Assembly (NCBI GenBank): GCA_037389465.1
Contig: JAZARR010000171.1
Span: forward strand, 2,604,001 to 2,668,000
DNA length: 64,000 nucleotides
Reading direction: 5' to 3'
Source: Baylisascaris procyonis
Taxonomy: Eukaryota; Nematoda; Chromadorea; Rhabditida; Ascarididae
Shown here: one piece after another, positions 36,637 to 49,669 of the stretch
Numbering within the stretch: position 1 is the first letter of the stretch
Layout: each line of letters opens with the position of its first letter
Made by a program: the position numbers and the translations under genes
Notes under the pieces: generated by a model
Database searches by the model: none
Seen by the model: the letters and a program-made list of their open reading frames with translations, nothing else
Told to the model about the DNA's origin: nothing

Positions 36637-36689
36637 TGCCTCATGTTAGAATCGAACCAGCGGCCTTCTGTTTACAAGACAGACGCTAT
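36637..36689 (-). pseudogene. Truncated tRNA-Thr (TGT)
   Basis: The 3' half with T arm and anticodon arm (loop CTTGTAA) is present. Homology stops abruptly at about 36689, inside the D arm, and unrelated sequence follows. This marks the right edge of the array. Confidence 0.75.
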
Positions 36690-36699
36690 GTATTGAGGG

Positions 36700-39600
36700 A
36701 AATCTGCATCAGGTGATTCCGTTGCTATATCCGTTTAGTGCAAAAGTCTGCATCAGGTGATTGTAGACGGAGAGTTGGGGTTCTCCCTTGGGTAGACCTG
36801 TTGCATTACCTCAGCCGGCGGCTGAATGCTTGAAATGTTTTATTTGAAGTGGCCTGGGTGAAATTTTGTTTCCTATAGCACTGTATATGTCATAAGTTTG
36901 CGTTCTTATGGTACATAAGAAGTAGGTCCTCATTCGTACTAGCTTTCTCCATCCTCTTCAAAAATTGCTGTTCAGCGGCGGGAACAGCATCTGGTATGAG
37001 TGGGGACAGCTTCGCCCATCCCTGTCTTGTTCTTGTTGACATTTATTTTCAATTAGGAAGGGAGTTCCAGTAGGGTTAAGTGGCTCTTTTTGATGATATT
37101 GGGGACCTTTGGTAGGCGCGGTTGACGGACCGGTGGTAATGTAGCAGTATATCAAAAGAAGGGGGAATATTGCAGCGTCCGATATGTAGTGACCAGTAGT
37201 TGCACAGCTGTGAGGAGCATATTGTGGTTGGGAGCTTTTTTGTACACATTCAAAGATTGTAGCGAAGGCTGGACTGTAAAAGGGGCGGAATCGGTAGGGA
37301 TGCGGGAGCAGCAGTGCTGGTAGGACTATGGGTGGAGCAGTGTACTACGAACAACCGGTGTTATTTTATCTGCAGGATTGTGGACGTGTCGGAGTGAGGA
37401 CGGCATCGGTTCTCGAGATCCAGCGGGAGAAGGAGAAGGGAACAAAGTCGATATTCAGGTGCGACGTACCTGTGGGATTGGTAGAGACGAGCCGGACCGC
37501 CGATGAAACAAGCAAACAGTCTTAATTCATTTTTTAGATTCTAATAGTCATTTAAACATTTGGAATGCTACACTTTAAGGCTTCCATATAAAAGTTCTTC
37601 CTCACACACATTGGATCGTTCGTATAACATGGGAAAGAAATTATTCAGCAGATCACACGCTTTCTGATTTTTAAGTTTTTTCTCCTGCTCCGCACTGTTC
37701 ACTACTTTTTTCAGTTTCTTAGATTTAAGAAATTTTAGAAGAGAATATGTTTAGAAGAGAATGAAAAAAAAAGAGAATATTTAAAAGAGAATAAAAAAAA
37801 AGATTTTTTTTTTAGTTCAGAAAATTCAAAACTGTTTTTAGACTTTTAGAGCACACAAATTCTTTATACCTAAAATTTCAAAAAATTTAAAAATTCGATT
37901 TTTTAAATTAAATTTTTTAAATCAATTCCTAAGTTTTCCTTTTTTTTCATTATTTAGAACTCTCTTATTCCTTTAAGAAAACTGGAATTTTTTTCAATTC
38001 TTCGAAATCAGAACTTTTGGCACTATTGCAGAGAACGATGGCACCGCGCTTGCGAACCGCGAACGCAGCTGCGCTCGTGCTCCACGCCGCGTACGCACCA
38101 CTACCGTACTCTGCACTTTGCAAGATAATGCTAACGCGTATCACAGAAACTCGAAAACTTCTAATAGAAACATGCTGTTTTTTTTTTCAACCGTTCAGTT
38201 CTGAATAGATAAAATACATGAAACAAAAGAAATGTAATAAAATAAACAACATACTTAATATTCGATGGCTGCCTGAGCCAATCCTTAAGCGCTTTTGCAG
38301 TTTAAAAAAGATACCACGCTTCGACATCCACACATCTGTTTGTCTGTCTATTTATACCGTAATTTCAACTCGCGAGTCACGAAAATCATCTTGGTGAGAT
38401 TTGACAGGCTTAATCAGCACGATAGGATATCTACAATTTTGTTACTGTAATGCATCATTGCAAGTTTGCATTAACGAGATGCTTTATGTTGATGACACAT
38501 CTGAATATGTATGTATGTGTATGTTTGTTTGTCTGTTGAGCAGCAGCAAACTATTGCGTTGTACGTCTGTCCAGAAGTTAACCTTTTTCGAATTACATTG
38601 TTGACTTAAGGTGTAATACATATGACTCGGCAACGTTGTGGCATCTCCGCATGTCACTAACTGATGCAGAAGATGATCGAGTGAGGTGAAATTAGGTTTA
38701 CGAGGTCATACACTGTGTAAATTATATCGGACAAACAAGTATATTGGATAATATCGGACATATATTGCAAACGCACATACAATAGAACTTTGCAATAATG
38801 AATTCTTTGCAAAAAATCTCGCAAAAATCGCATAAAAATCTAATTATTACCACATTTTTGGCCATAATTTTTGTATGTTTATTTAAAAAAAAAAACAAAA
38901 TTACATAGGAATAAATCTTGTCAATGATAAAATGAGGCTGCTGAAGTGGAAATTTTTCGCTTACGCAACAAATTTATGCAAAAGTTCCCTTCATTATGCA
39001 AAATTTTTCTGCCACCAAAGTTGCATTATCGAATATGTTGTAGTCATTTTTTTTATTTTATATCGTTACTGACTGGTTGATTAACAACGATCACGATGTC
39101 CTATTTAAATATTTTTCTTCGAAATACGAATACGTTCAAGTATGCTTCGCACGTATTGCCATTGATTAGCAGATCGTGTAGCAAAGATGCGATGAGGCGA
39201 ACAGGTATGAATCACTATTAAAAGCGGCAGCATACAGCGTAAATCAAATCCATACAGCAATAATAGCACCTTTAGAAATTTCCACTTCTTATATTCATAG
39301 GGAATGGCTTCGTTATTGAGTTAATTGATACGCAATTTTCCATTAACATAGTAATAATAATTTGTGAAGAATAAACACACCGTAATCTCTACAATGGATA
39401 TGAATTTTAATTTTCGCTAATGAATACTCAGTTAAGGTTGAAATTGAAGACTTCCGTTCCAAGTTGAGTCGGGAAAAAGATATCCCGCTGCGGGAAGGAA
39501 AGCAGAGGATCTCGAGATGGGAAGGAAAGCAGAGGATCCCGCCGCGGGAAGGAAAACAGAGGCAGTTTTAAGAAATTTTGATGATCGAGGGTTATTCATT

Positions 39601-39879
39601 CAGTTTTCTCAGAAATGCTTATAATGAATATATTTCATTTCTTCACAAGCAATTTTTCTCGCTGGCTTTTCACAATGGCTTTCATTTTCACTATTCAAGG
39701 GTTTTCAATGTCTCCTACCACCTCAACGCCGAATTCCACTTCCTCAACTCCTCTCTGATCACTAAGAGTGGAAGTTTGGCCACATGTTCGCCCATATTTG
39801 ATTGCTGTAGTATCAATCATCAAAGATATGTCATTTACAGTTTGAGCAAAACAGCAAAACACCGCAGATTTCATTTAAG
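36700..39879. other. Intergenic; short repeats, no gene recognised
   Basis: The repeat tctgcatcaggtgatt occurs twice (about 36702 and 36748). A GC-richer part at 37260-37530 has a 65-codon open frame (37328-37525) without family match. An A/T homopolymer-rich stretch spans 37690-38000. A short minisatellite sits at 39481-39563. Confidence 0.4.
39481..39563. repeat. Minisatellite, three units of about 27-29 bp
   Basis: Three copies of gggaaggaaarcagagga with a variable cccgcygc or tcgagat start. It lies about 320 bp upstream of the first recognisable asparaginase exon. Confidence 0.85.
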
Positions 39880-42800
39880 GCCCTATACTAACAAATCCAC
39901 GAATCCTCGTAATCAATACTGGTGGAACGACTTCAATGAATAAAGTCAACGGAGGTTAGTGTGTCACATGTCTTTAGACCACAAAAGAGTTCACTTATCT
40001 ATCCCTTCATTGCGAATATTCCTCACTTGTTTGTGAAGCCAGCTACTCAACATGAACACCTATACAGATTCACTTTTTGAACATTTCTGAGAAGCAATCT
40101 CAGGAACGCAACAAGTATAAAGTGCTGTCGTTGAGATTCGGTGGCTCTGAGCCAACTTTAGCGGAGTTGAACTCCGGAGTGCCAAATCTGTGTCGCAAGC
40201 CTAAATAAACTTCTTCTACATGTTGTTTATTATTTGTGAAAGTTTTGCCGCAGAATCTTCTTTTTCGCCTTTGAGTTCTTGCCGTCAGCTAATACGGGTC
40301 GAGTCCTTACGGAGTGCCTGATTCAAATCTATAATTATTATTAACCGATAAATACTATTCGTAAAGTATAGGTGATGATATCTATAGCTTTAAGTATGAG
40401 CTGAAAATTGGCTGCACGTTCAAGAAAGCGTCATACATGAGGTTTTATGAATTTAATTTTATCGCTTTAATAAAAAGGAGAGACATGAGTTTGATATAAG
40501 ACAAATTGAAGAGGTCCAGAAAAACCCTAATTCTTGCGTAAATATTCGGTTCTACTGTACCAGTCGGCTAGATTTCCTTTCTCGCCAACAAACGGATGAA
40601 GCTGACAGCCCTCAGTTTTATGAGGTACGAAGGATAAATATGGACTTTTTTGTTCACGAAAATTCCGTTCTTCTTAAAGCCTTCATCTTCACATCACTAA
40701 TTCCTTTCGTACTCGGAACGAGACGAAAATGCAGTCAACGCTGCAGTTTCACATCGGCATAACGTTGGTCTTTCTGGAATTTTCAACAATTGCGTAAAAA
40801 TTTGAAAACCAATGTTCAATTCAAACACTTCAGGCATATACGTTCTATTACGGAAGAAGATTCAAGTCAACATTTAAGTGTTAAAGCGTGACTTATTGCT
40901 ACGATTTCGAGTCCAAAGGCACAGAACCGGCGCGAAATCCTTGACCGAATTTACTGATGTCAGTTCGAAGCCCACTAGCGATAGGGTAGGCCTCCGCCAA
41001 CCAGCTCCGGAATTTGAGCTGTCTGTAGCGAAAATTTATATCTTTATGAAAGGAGTGACATGAAAAACCGAGCTGCAATTGTTTGATACGGAACCTTTAG
41101 TGTTCGAACGGCTTTGTTTGGTGGAACGTCTTATATTTGTGAATGCCAATCTGGAGGTTTCTTTCCATGAATTATGGCATTTGGAAGGGGAATTAGGCAG
41201 TGGTCGAATGAGAAAAAGTTGTGTCTTGGAGTTGAAAGTCTTGTGCTTTCGTGTTATTGAATTAAATGCCTCTAAATGTGAATAAACTCTGCTGAGCGAA
41301 TATTCAAATTTGTAGTTTATCGGCCAGAACGTGGATTTCTAACGAAAGTGATGACTGAATCATCAGCAGCAAAATCCGACGCTAACAGCCCAACACTCTT
41401 CAACTTACCTGGTCACAATCCTTTCAACCAGAATATTACTTTCTCGGTAGGGATTATTAAACATTTCAAGTACCACTAAGAAAGTATTGCTGACCTTTTC
41501 ACTAATGAATTGTGCACACAAGTTAAGGTTGTCGTCCCTGAAAATTTTGATAGAAGTTATATCAAACAAGCTTATTGTGAGATTCCGAATGCGTTGGATT
41601 CAATCACTTCTGATTTAGTCCTTTTGAGGTCCCTTTTGTTTGATTTGATTATATTGCGGGTTTATTCTCCCAACAAGACTTTTTTGTAAGCTGAGAAGGG
41701 AAACGAATTCACTATGCCTTTAGGAATGCATAGTTATGTACCACATACTTTTGTGTGCAAGCATACTGTGGACTGTTGATTTCTTAGAACCATTCATATG
41801 CATTCATGGGGTTAGATTAACTACTTGTTTTTTGCTTCCTTTGGATTTTCTTCTCACGGTTTGGTTTTCCCTTTTGCTTTCCTATACTGTTTCGTGACAG
41901 CATTTCGTTATGATCAGCAGTACTTACAAAAATGTTCAGTTAATTTTTAAAGGATATTCCAGGTAAAGGAATGTGACCCTCTCCTAGATAGTTCTAATAT
42001 GGGCATTGACGACTGGATAAGGATTGGCAAGGAAATTGGGGTATGTTTCAATGAAAATTTGACAACATCGACACGCCGAGAAAACGTTAGAAGTTGATTA
42101 CTGGATAGTGCTTCAGTTTAATTTTGCCGTATCGCCGAACGAATAAGTTGGTCAACCGATGATCGCTTAGTGGACTGTTTTCGATCATTAATAAAAATTG
42201 TATCGCAATAACGGCCATTATTGCTTTGGTATAAATTTATGCTTTTTAGTTATGACGTTTTGAGAACGGTTAAAAAAAACGCGTATGAATCACCTCAAGT
42301 CGATAAAACCAACAATTAGGATAATTTTTAAATGACTTTAGAAGCATTCATGCATGGATATTTGAAGATTTTGGGATGCAAAACCAAGAAGAGTCTCCAT
42401 TTTGGGATGCAAAAATATGCCATGAAAGTGCATTGTTGTTGTCGCTCTGTTGTTATTATCTTAGGTGTGGATGAGGGGAGAGGGGGGAAGGGGGAGGGGA
42501 GGGGTGAAGTCGGAGCGCAAGGGTGGATGATGGTTCATTAGTCATCGACCTAGATATCAGCTGCAGTTTCTCAGTGAAAAGTTCATTTCAAAAGTTTATT
42601 CGATCGACAATTTTGGGAGAGTGGGAACCACATTTTCTTTTCAGGTGAGGTCGAAACTAAATTCAGACCAACCATTCAGGCTTCTTCGCATCATATCTTG
42701 TCTTACTTCTTGAATTATCATCTTTCAGGCTGCTTATGACAACTATGATGGATTTGTCGTCTTACATGGTACAGATACACTCGCCTATACAGCATCGGCA

Positions 42801-45800
42801 TTGAGCTTTATTCTGGAGAATCTTGCAAAACCTGTTGTCATCACTGGCTCGCAAGTAATCACTACAGCTATTTCTATTACATTTGTCGTCAGAGCATTTT
42901 GGACGATGATTCGTCTTGAGATAATTAGTCTAGAACAAGATATAACCGAGAACGAAGAAAACGGGAGTAGACGGAAGGAGATCCGAATATATTTTGCTAG
43001 GCGTTGGAATTCTTCGCATGGATATTATGGATTGCACCATCAGGGATTAATCACTTCCTCTCTTGATCCCTTCTTGGGATCAGGTATGAAGAAACGCAAA
43101 ATAACTTAATTTTGGGTTTCTCCAATATTGAGACGACTGGAAATTGCAGCTTGAAATGAAGCAACTAAGCTGTAACTATATCCTCAGATCGAATTCGCTC
43201 GAGAACTGAATAAACTCTGACTTAACTTGATTATCTCGATTTGCAACAAATATTTTCAGATACCAATGCGTGAAATAAGATCAGATGCGCCAAATAATTT
43301 CTTCGGTGCCCTTCTATGTGCGGCATTCATACCGATCCCATCGGTGAGCCTTCCAAGGCTACAATTTGAAGTGATTATCGGCTGCAAAGAATTCTTAAAG
43401 AGTTATAAGTGAACGAAAGGGATGAACATGAATAGTGACATGCTTAGACCAAAGCAATATGGGGAAACTATATTGCTAAATTTTATCGCTCAATTGCTCA
43501 TTTTAACCAATGATCAAACGTTATGGACTGTCACGACAGCTCATTTTCCACCACATTTAGCACCTATAGCTCCTCATATCATCTGATATTCTCATGTGTT
43601 TTCGAAAAGTCTTTCGGCATGTTGAAAAATGTGTTAGTAAAGAAAGCAACAATGAATATCCTTATAGGTGACAGTTTTCTTTGATGGTTCGCTGTATAGA
43701 GGGAATCGAGTGACAAAGACAAGCAGTAATTCGATGCACGCCTTCGAGAGTCCCAATCATCCTCGTCTTGTTCGTTTCGATGCATTTCTTCACTGTGAGT
43801 TGATTGCAAGCATTGAATCAATTTTCGATGTGAATGCAATCCAATGAAAACATATGAAAGACATTTTCAAGGATTCACAGCTGCAAGATATTTGATTAAA
43901 TAGAAGCATTTATCTTTATCTTCAAGGAAGTTATAATTCACCGATTAAAGGTACATTCGATTCGCTCTTTACGATTTAGCCACTCCCTCCCCTCCAATCA
44001 CTGATAAATACAAACCACTTCATTTGTAATGATCATAACTATTATGCATATATAATCAACTACTGTTACACTCATTTTCTTTATCATTATCAACTTCAAT
44101 GGGAATATACTCGATTTGGACGCTTTTATTTGTAGTTTTACTCACATAAAGTTTTACTATTTGTAATTCTTTCTTAACTTTATTTATCGTTCAGTTTGGT
44201 TCGTATGTCACTCAAACATCTATAGCAAGCGTTAGCTTTAGTGGAGAAACATTTTCATAACACATTTCCTTGGTATTTTTTATTAACGAATAGCAAATAA
44301 CCGTATTAAAAGAACACTCCTTTGAAACGTTTAACGCGTTAAACGGAATTTGTATAGTGCATTTTGCACATATGAGTTCAAATGCATACGAAGGTTCATA
44401 TATCTAAATAAATACCGAAGAACCCTCGCGAATGAATATTGTTAAAATTGTTGGAATTTTTGAACGTATTTACTCATATTTCCATTCGTTTCATAGGAAT
44501 TTAAATCAGAACACTTAACAGTTGTTAAATCTAACAAAGAAATGTGTTACAATTACGCATCACTTCGTCGAACCTAATACTTTCTACGAACCTAATTGAA
44601 ATGAAGTTAACATATTCATTTTCAGACGATAGTTGTCTGAATGTAAAAAAGCATGCCAACGCACCATTCAAAGTTTGTCAGGATCTATGCAGAGATGTTT
44701 CAATACTACGTATTTATCCATCTATCAAACCGGAAACGGTAATTGGTCTCGCTGAGTATTGTCAGATCGTTAGACGCATTGGCGGGGCAGTTTATAATGA
44801 TAATGACGACTCACTTCCCATGAAACGCAAATTTGTCATTTCTTTAGCACAAATTTAAGTGCTATCCCGATTCAGGCCGTCTCCTACTATCCTCTTAAAT
44901 CTTCTAGAAAATAGCCCCGAAATTTTAAACAATATGGGAGAGAGGGATGATGTTAAGCAGGTTAAAATGCGAAGCTCTATATAAAGATGGAAATTTTTTA
45001 GCGATACAATAATTGCGGTGAGCTTTTGTGTGTAAGGATGAACCTCTGAGAGCTAAAATATTATCTGTGGATGTCTTTCTCAGAATCCTAAAAAAACTAA
45101 CTCGCTCATTTCAATTACTGAAATGGTGTTCATTCGGCTGGTTACCAGTTTCTTTACTAATTCTTTACTCTTTGCTTCTTGGCTACCTCTCTAATTTCTA
45201 CGTAAAGACATAATTGTAGATATTTTCTTCAAGCCTTCATTTTTTTTTTTGAATTCAAGCAATGGATTCATACGCCCATATAAGCGAATTAAAGTGAAAT
45301 TTTTCAGGTAGCACGTCATCTGCAGTTACCAATGCGGGGTTGCGTTATCCAGTCTTACGGAATGGGTAATATGCCAAATAGCAGAGATCTTCATTCTGTT
45401 CTTCTTGATGCCACGCAACGAGGATGTATACTTGTCAGTTGTTCGCAGTGTAAATCGGGCAAGGTCGAAAGCATCTACGAGTCTAGTTTAGTAAGTGCTT
45501 CATTCTAATAGGGCTTCAACTTTTGTTCCGCATATCGACGAAACTGAGAGTGAGCATTAAGCTCCGGCTTACCAACTTTTTTTCGGAATTCCTTTTATAG
45601 AGTATTCAACTACCCTCCAGATCTTTATAGACTCTCAATTTGTGATCTGTGGAACTTACAGGCAAATGTTGTACAAATCGACGTTTGATCATCACCTAAA
45701 CCTATAGGGTAATTCAAGACAATGACTCCGCTATATAGTAAAAATCACTGTTCCTTTAGTGAGATCGAGTTGCAGTCGTTGAAAGCAGTTAAAGAAAAAA

Positions 45801-46965
45801 GTAAGGGAAAGATGGAGTGCCTTAGGAAGCATATTTTGTTGCACAATATACTTGATACAGCATCAGTGAATAACCCTTATTCATGTATTAAAAAATGTCG
45901 TTGTATATGGTAAAAATATGAATATATATTTAAGCGTGATTTGAAAATATCTGAGTGAAACGTACATTGCTATATTTTTATTATTCAAATTGAATGAGCT
46001 GTTTGAAGCAAATGAAAGTTAAAGTTTTTATTTGAAACGAAATTTAAATAATTGAAGGAAATTTGAATAAAGTGAATTAATGTGTTTTCAGTTTATGCAA
46101 ACAACAGGAGTTATTTCCGGCTATGATATGACTACAGAGGCTGCTTTCGCAAAACTTGTTTATGTCTTAGGAAAGAACGATCTCAATGATAATGAGAAAA
46201 GAAAGGTCTCATTTTCTTCGTTTCAAAAACGCTCATTATTGTTGCAAAGACTGAGCGAAGATTTTTAATTCAGCGTTTGCAATAATTGAATACAAATGCA
46301 CCTTTATCTGCAAAAATAGGTACCCCAAGGACCGTTCATTAAGTCGGTATCATTTTCACTGTTCGTTCATTTACCTGTAACATTTATGAGCATAAATTTT
46401 TTCCGAACATAAATTCCCTATAACCGTGCCATAAACCTTAGAAAGGGAGGGGAGAAAACTTGCGGTGTCAGGGTCTGTCTTTATACCTCTGAAATGCTAG
46501 AGAGAGGCCTGAATTTTAACATGTTGAGAGTCGACTGAATGCTATCAGATAAAGCAGCATGAGTCATTTAATAATACCAAAACATGAGCGTTCCATACGT
46601 TTCGAATTCGGCACCAAAAAACTGGGAGCTCAAAATTCGGCAGCCCCCAAACGGTTTGCTAGGGTTTCTGAATTTCGGCGACGCATAAGGTTTTTTTAGT
46701 GGTTGGCGCTAGTCAAAAATGGATCCTGGATATTGTTATTATTTCCTTTATTAGAAGAATCTTACAATACTTACAAGGGATTACAGCAATTGTTTTCATT
46801 CCCATAAGGTCTCAACGATCGCTTAGTTCCTACATTGAATAATGTGATCCGTTATCTTCGAATCGCAGTTGAGTATGGTCGTTAATCCTCTGCGTTGCTG
46901 CTCTAAATCCGTTGATTTTGCAGTTGATGGCTCAGGATCTGCGAGGAGAAGTCACCCTTCATTGA
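39880..46965 (+). CDS. Type I L-asparaginase (cytosolic, AnsA/ASPG-like)
   Basis: Hydrolyses L-asparagine to aspartate and ammonia. Ten exons join in phase: 39880-39954, 40572-40624 (tentative), 41963-42040, 42729-42854, 43260-43343, 43668-43794, 44626-44738, 45308-45490, 46092-46205, 46924-46965 with TGA. Exon 1 gives the first catalytic motif as [10 protein letters not shown], exon 3 has [11 protein letters not shown], and exon 4 has [16 protein letters not shown] with the second Thr and the Asp. Later come [28 protein letters not shown] (family Lys), [31 protein letters not shown] and the closing LRGEVTLH. The total is about 330 residues; E. coli AnsA has 338. No ankyrin tail as in human ASPG follows. 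The fifth residue of TGGTIG is Thr here. The initiator ATG is not found and must be in an upstream exon. All motifs needed for activity are present. Confidence 0.9.
46730..46910 (-). mobile_element. Possible LINE 3' tail
   Basis: On the minus strand the sequence cttctaataaaggaaataat ends in an A/T-simple tail, like 3' ends of nematode non-LTR elements. It lies in the last asparaginase intron. No coding remnant is seen, so this is a weak call. Confidence 0.25.
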
Positions 46966-47134
46966 ATGCCGCCAACATTTAACTCACTTGCTGACTGAAA
47001 TAATCGACTAATTATGAATCATGGTGCAATGTGGAAGGTTTACTATAGGCGATTGTATCTTCTATAGATAAATAAATAAAAAATTGTGAATAATGGTGCA
47101 GTATGAAAGCTTGACTATAAAAGATTGTCTCTAC

Positions 47135-47201
<67 letters not shown>

Positions 47202-48493
47202 TGCATTGAGGAAGTTCGAACGCCATTGTGTCAATATAATCTTAACTGTTATGCTCTACTCTCCTCTTAAGTGTCCAACTCTTCTAATTTACTCATCAAT
47301 GTTTTCCACATTCACCACATCGCTAAAACATAACATCACAAAAGAAAACAGGCTATGCTATGAGAGAACAAAAGGCAAAGACTAATCGTCTCATATATAA
47401 AGGCTCCAATTCAAATTGGTTTCTCCGCATCTTACTGCGAAGATTTTTCAAAAAGTCATTTTTTCTCTTATTTCAATGCAAAACCGTCCATTTTTATTAC
47501 CTACATTATCCGTGCCGTTCAACGATTTCACGTCAATTACGCTCGTTATAAGCATATTAATATTTAGATTTAACGTTAATGCAAAATCTAAATTTAAAGC
47601 CATAACTTGAACTTAAGTTGATGGTCCTTTATTGAACGTGCAATTGTCGAAATCACGCTCGTCGGGGCAGTGCGCAATTCTCCATAATTCAAACTAACCT
47701 TACCTTACTATCTGCCCAACGTATCGAGATCCAACTAGGAAGGTGATACCTGACAAAGCAATTAGTGATGCGATGGGTGATTGCTGCAAGTGCAGGGCAA
47801 GAGTTGATCTTACTCCTGATCACCAATTCTCCATATTCAAATGGGCTTAGAATCACAATTTCATTGATAGAACAGCAACATATGAAGAAGGAGATAGATA
47901 GGACTAAAAGGAGATCCTCAAAGCGGGATCGGAGTGAGTAGAGTGGAGAATCATGAACCGTTTATGTTAAGGGTGAGAGAAAAGAATGAAAGCAATCGAA
48001 TCTCGATCCTGGGAAATTCTTGAAGGTTACTGGTGGGAATGTCTGTCGCATCGATGATGTTTTATATACATTATTGAAAAAATCGGACACATGCATATAA
48101 GCACATAGACACGACGTTGTCATATTTAGGACTGCGGATGACCATTTCCGAAGGCGCAGGGGAGAGGGGAGGGCTTCCTGGGAAAGCTAGAAGAATATGC
48201 GATTTTGGCTATCTAATCCACCTAACTGATTGGTTTTTAAAGTCACTGTTAACGATCTGACAATGCCTGATAATGCCGTTTTCGTAAGTTACCGACCACT
48301 GCGCAAATTCCCATCACTAAATTGATTTCTTGCCCACACTAAGCAGTTGCAAAGCAAAATCCATTAGATTGTGTTTTTTAATGTTTACAAGAAGTTATTT
48401 GTCGACAAAATGGAACCATTAAATAGATAATACATGTGTGAGTGCAAAGAAAATGCCACAAAAGCATCATATTTAGAGATTTTTTTTTACAGA
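46966..48493. other. Intergenic; (TA)n microsatellite
   Basis: Holds a (TA)n tract at about 47135-47200. The related sequences atgaatcatggtgcaatgtg (47014) and gaataatggtgcagtatg (47089) repeat about 75 bp apart. No gene is recognised. Confidence 0.45.
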
Positions 48494-48639
48494 GAAAGAA
48501 TTGGCAGACGAAGGAACTCCTCGAGTGCGTTTGTTGGATCGAGACAATGATGTTCATTGCACTATTTTTGTTTTCATTGGTTGTGATGGCAATGGCTATT
48601 GCATTTATAGTCGTCATTGGAAGATCGATTCGGAAGATG
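48494..48639 (+). CDS. Orphan exon encoding a transmembrane segment
   Basis: A tttttttttacag acceptor is followed by 48 codons and a gtaatg donor. The product has a basic start (RKNWQTKELLE), a strong span (FIALFLFSLVVMAMAIAFIV) and a basic end (GRSIRKM). Splice signals and the hydrophobic block support a real internal exon of a membrane protein. No partner exons were found, and a LINE fragment lies just downstream. Confidence 0.38.
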
Positions 48640-48737
48640 GTAATGTACTTGTTTGATTATTTTTATGCAACTTTCTTATTTAAAAAAAAGCTTTGTTCTA
48701 TAACCATTCATTCACTATTATTAAGTTCCATTCTCCA

Positions 48738-48739
<2 letters not shown>

Positions 48740-48785
<46 letters not shown>

Positions 48786-49610
48786 AACGGATCCAATGGA
48801 TCCAGTTGACGGATCCAATCTTCCGGTTGTCGATAACTTTACATACCTAGGCAGCACACTTACAAGCTCAACATATAATGACACAGAAACTTCCAGAAGA
48901 TTGGCGAAAGCGAGTGCCGCATTTGGCAAACTATACAAACGTCTCTGGAGCAGACATGAAGTGAAACTGAGTACTAAGGTTGCGGTATACCGTGCAGTCG
49001 TGCTAACAACACTTCTCTTCTCTACGGTTCCGAAACCTGGACGCTATATCGAAAAGACATCAAGAGACTGGATCAGTTTCATATGCGATGTTTACGCAAA
49101 ATTGCAAATATCAGGCGGCAAGACAAAATAAGGAACACTGAAGTGCTGAAAAGGTGCAAGATAACTGGTATCGAAGCATACATCATCTCATCCCAACTAC
49201 GTTGGGTTGGGCATTCATCAGAATGCCGGACAACCGCATCCCCAAGCAACTACTTTACGGACAACTCGCCTCTGGGGAACGGAAACGAGGACGTCCGCTG
49301 CTTCGATACAAGGATGGAGTCAAGGCAACGCTGAAAGCGTGTCAAATGGAGCTGAAGGATGACATAGTACATGACAGACAGCTGTGGAGGAGAGCATGCC
49401 GCGAGGGGGGGGACTGCACGATTTGAGGGATGTCGAGTTCGAGCACTGGAAGAGAAAAGATCGCGACGACTATTGGGCACAAGTGGGCCTGATCAAGGAG
49501 TACGGTTTATCTGCGATAGGTGCAACAGGACGTGTTTATCCCGAATTGGACTCGTCTCACACATGCGCGTTCACCGGTGATGAGATCCGTTGACTTCAAC
49601 GGCTCAGTCC

Positions 49611-49669
<59 letters not shown>

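Larger units (their letters stand above)
34990..36695 (-). repeat. Tandem tRNA-Thr array, 12 units of about 140-150 bp
   Basis: Twelve tRNA-Thr copies lie head to tail on the minus strand, each with a spacer of about 70-80 bp. Spacers are related: the motif agtatccttgctttagagga precedes copies at 35156 and 36045, and cccttgaaattca precedes copies at 35303 and 35895. Longer blocks have therefore been duplicated too. Anticodons AGT, TGT and CGT all occur. Frames such as HAGIEPATFCLLDRRSAS across the array are artefacts of the tRNA sequence. Confidence 0.9.

Noticed and set aside
37328..37525. 65-codon open frame in GC-richer DNA
   Set aside because: No family pattern; the two other frames are also open over parts of it.
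38310..38560. Similar tgtttgtctgt segments that could be transposon terminal repeats
   Set aside because: They are low-complexity T/G strings in the same orientation, not inverted repeats, with no target-site duplication visible.
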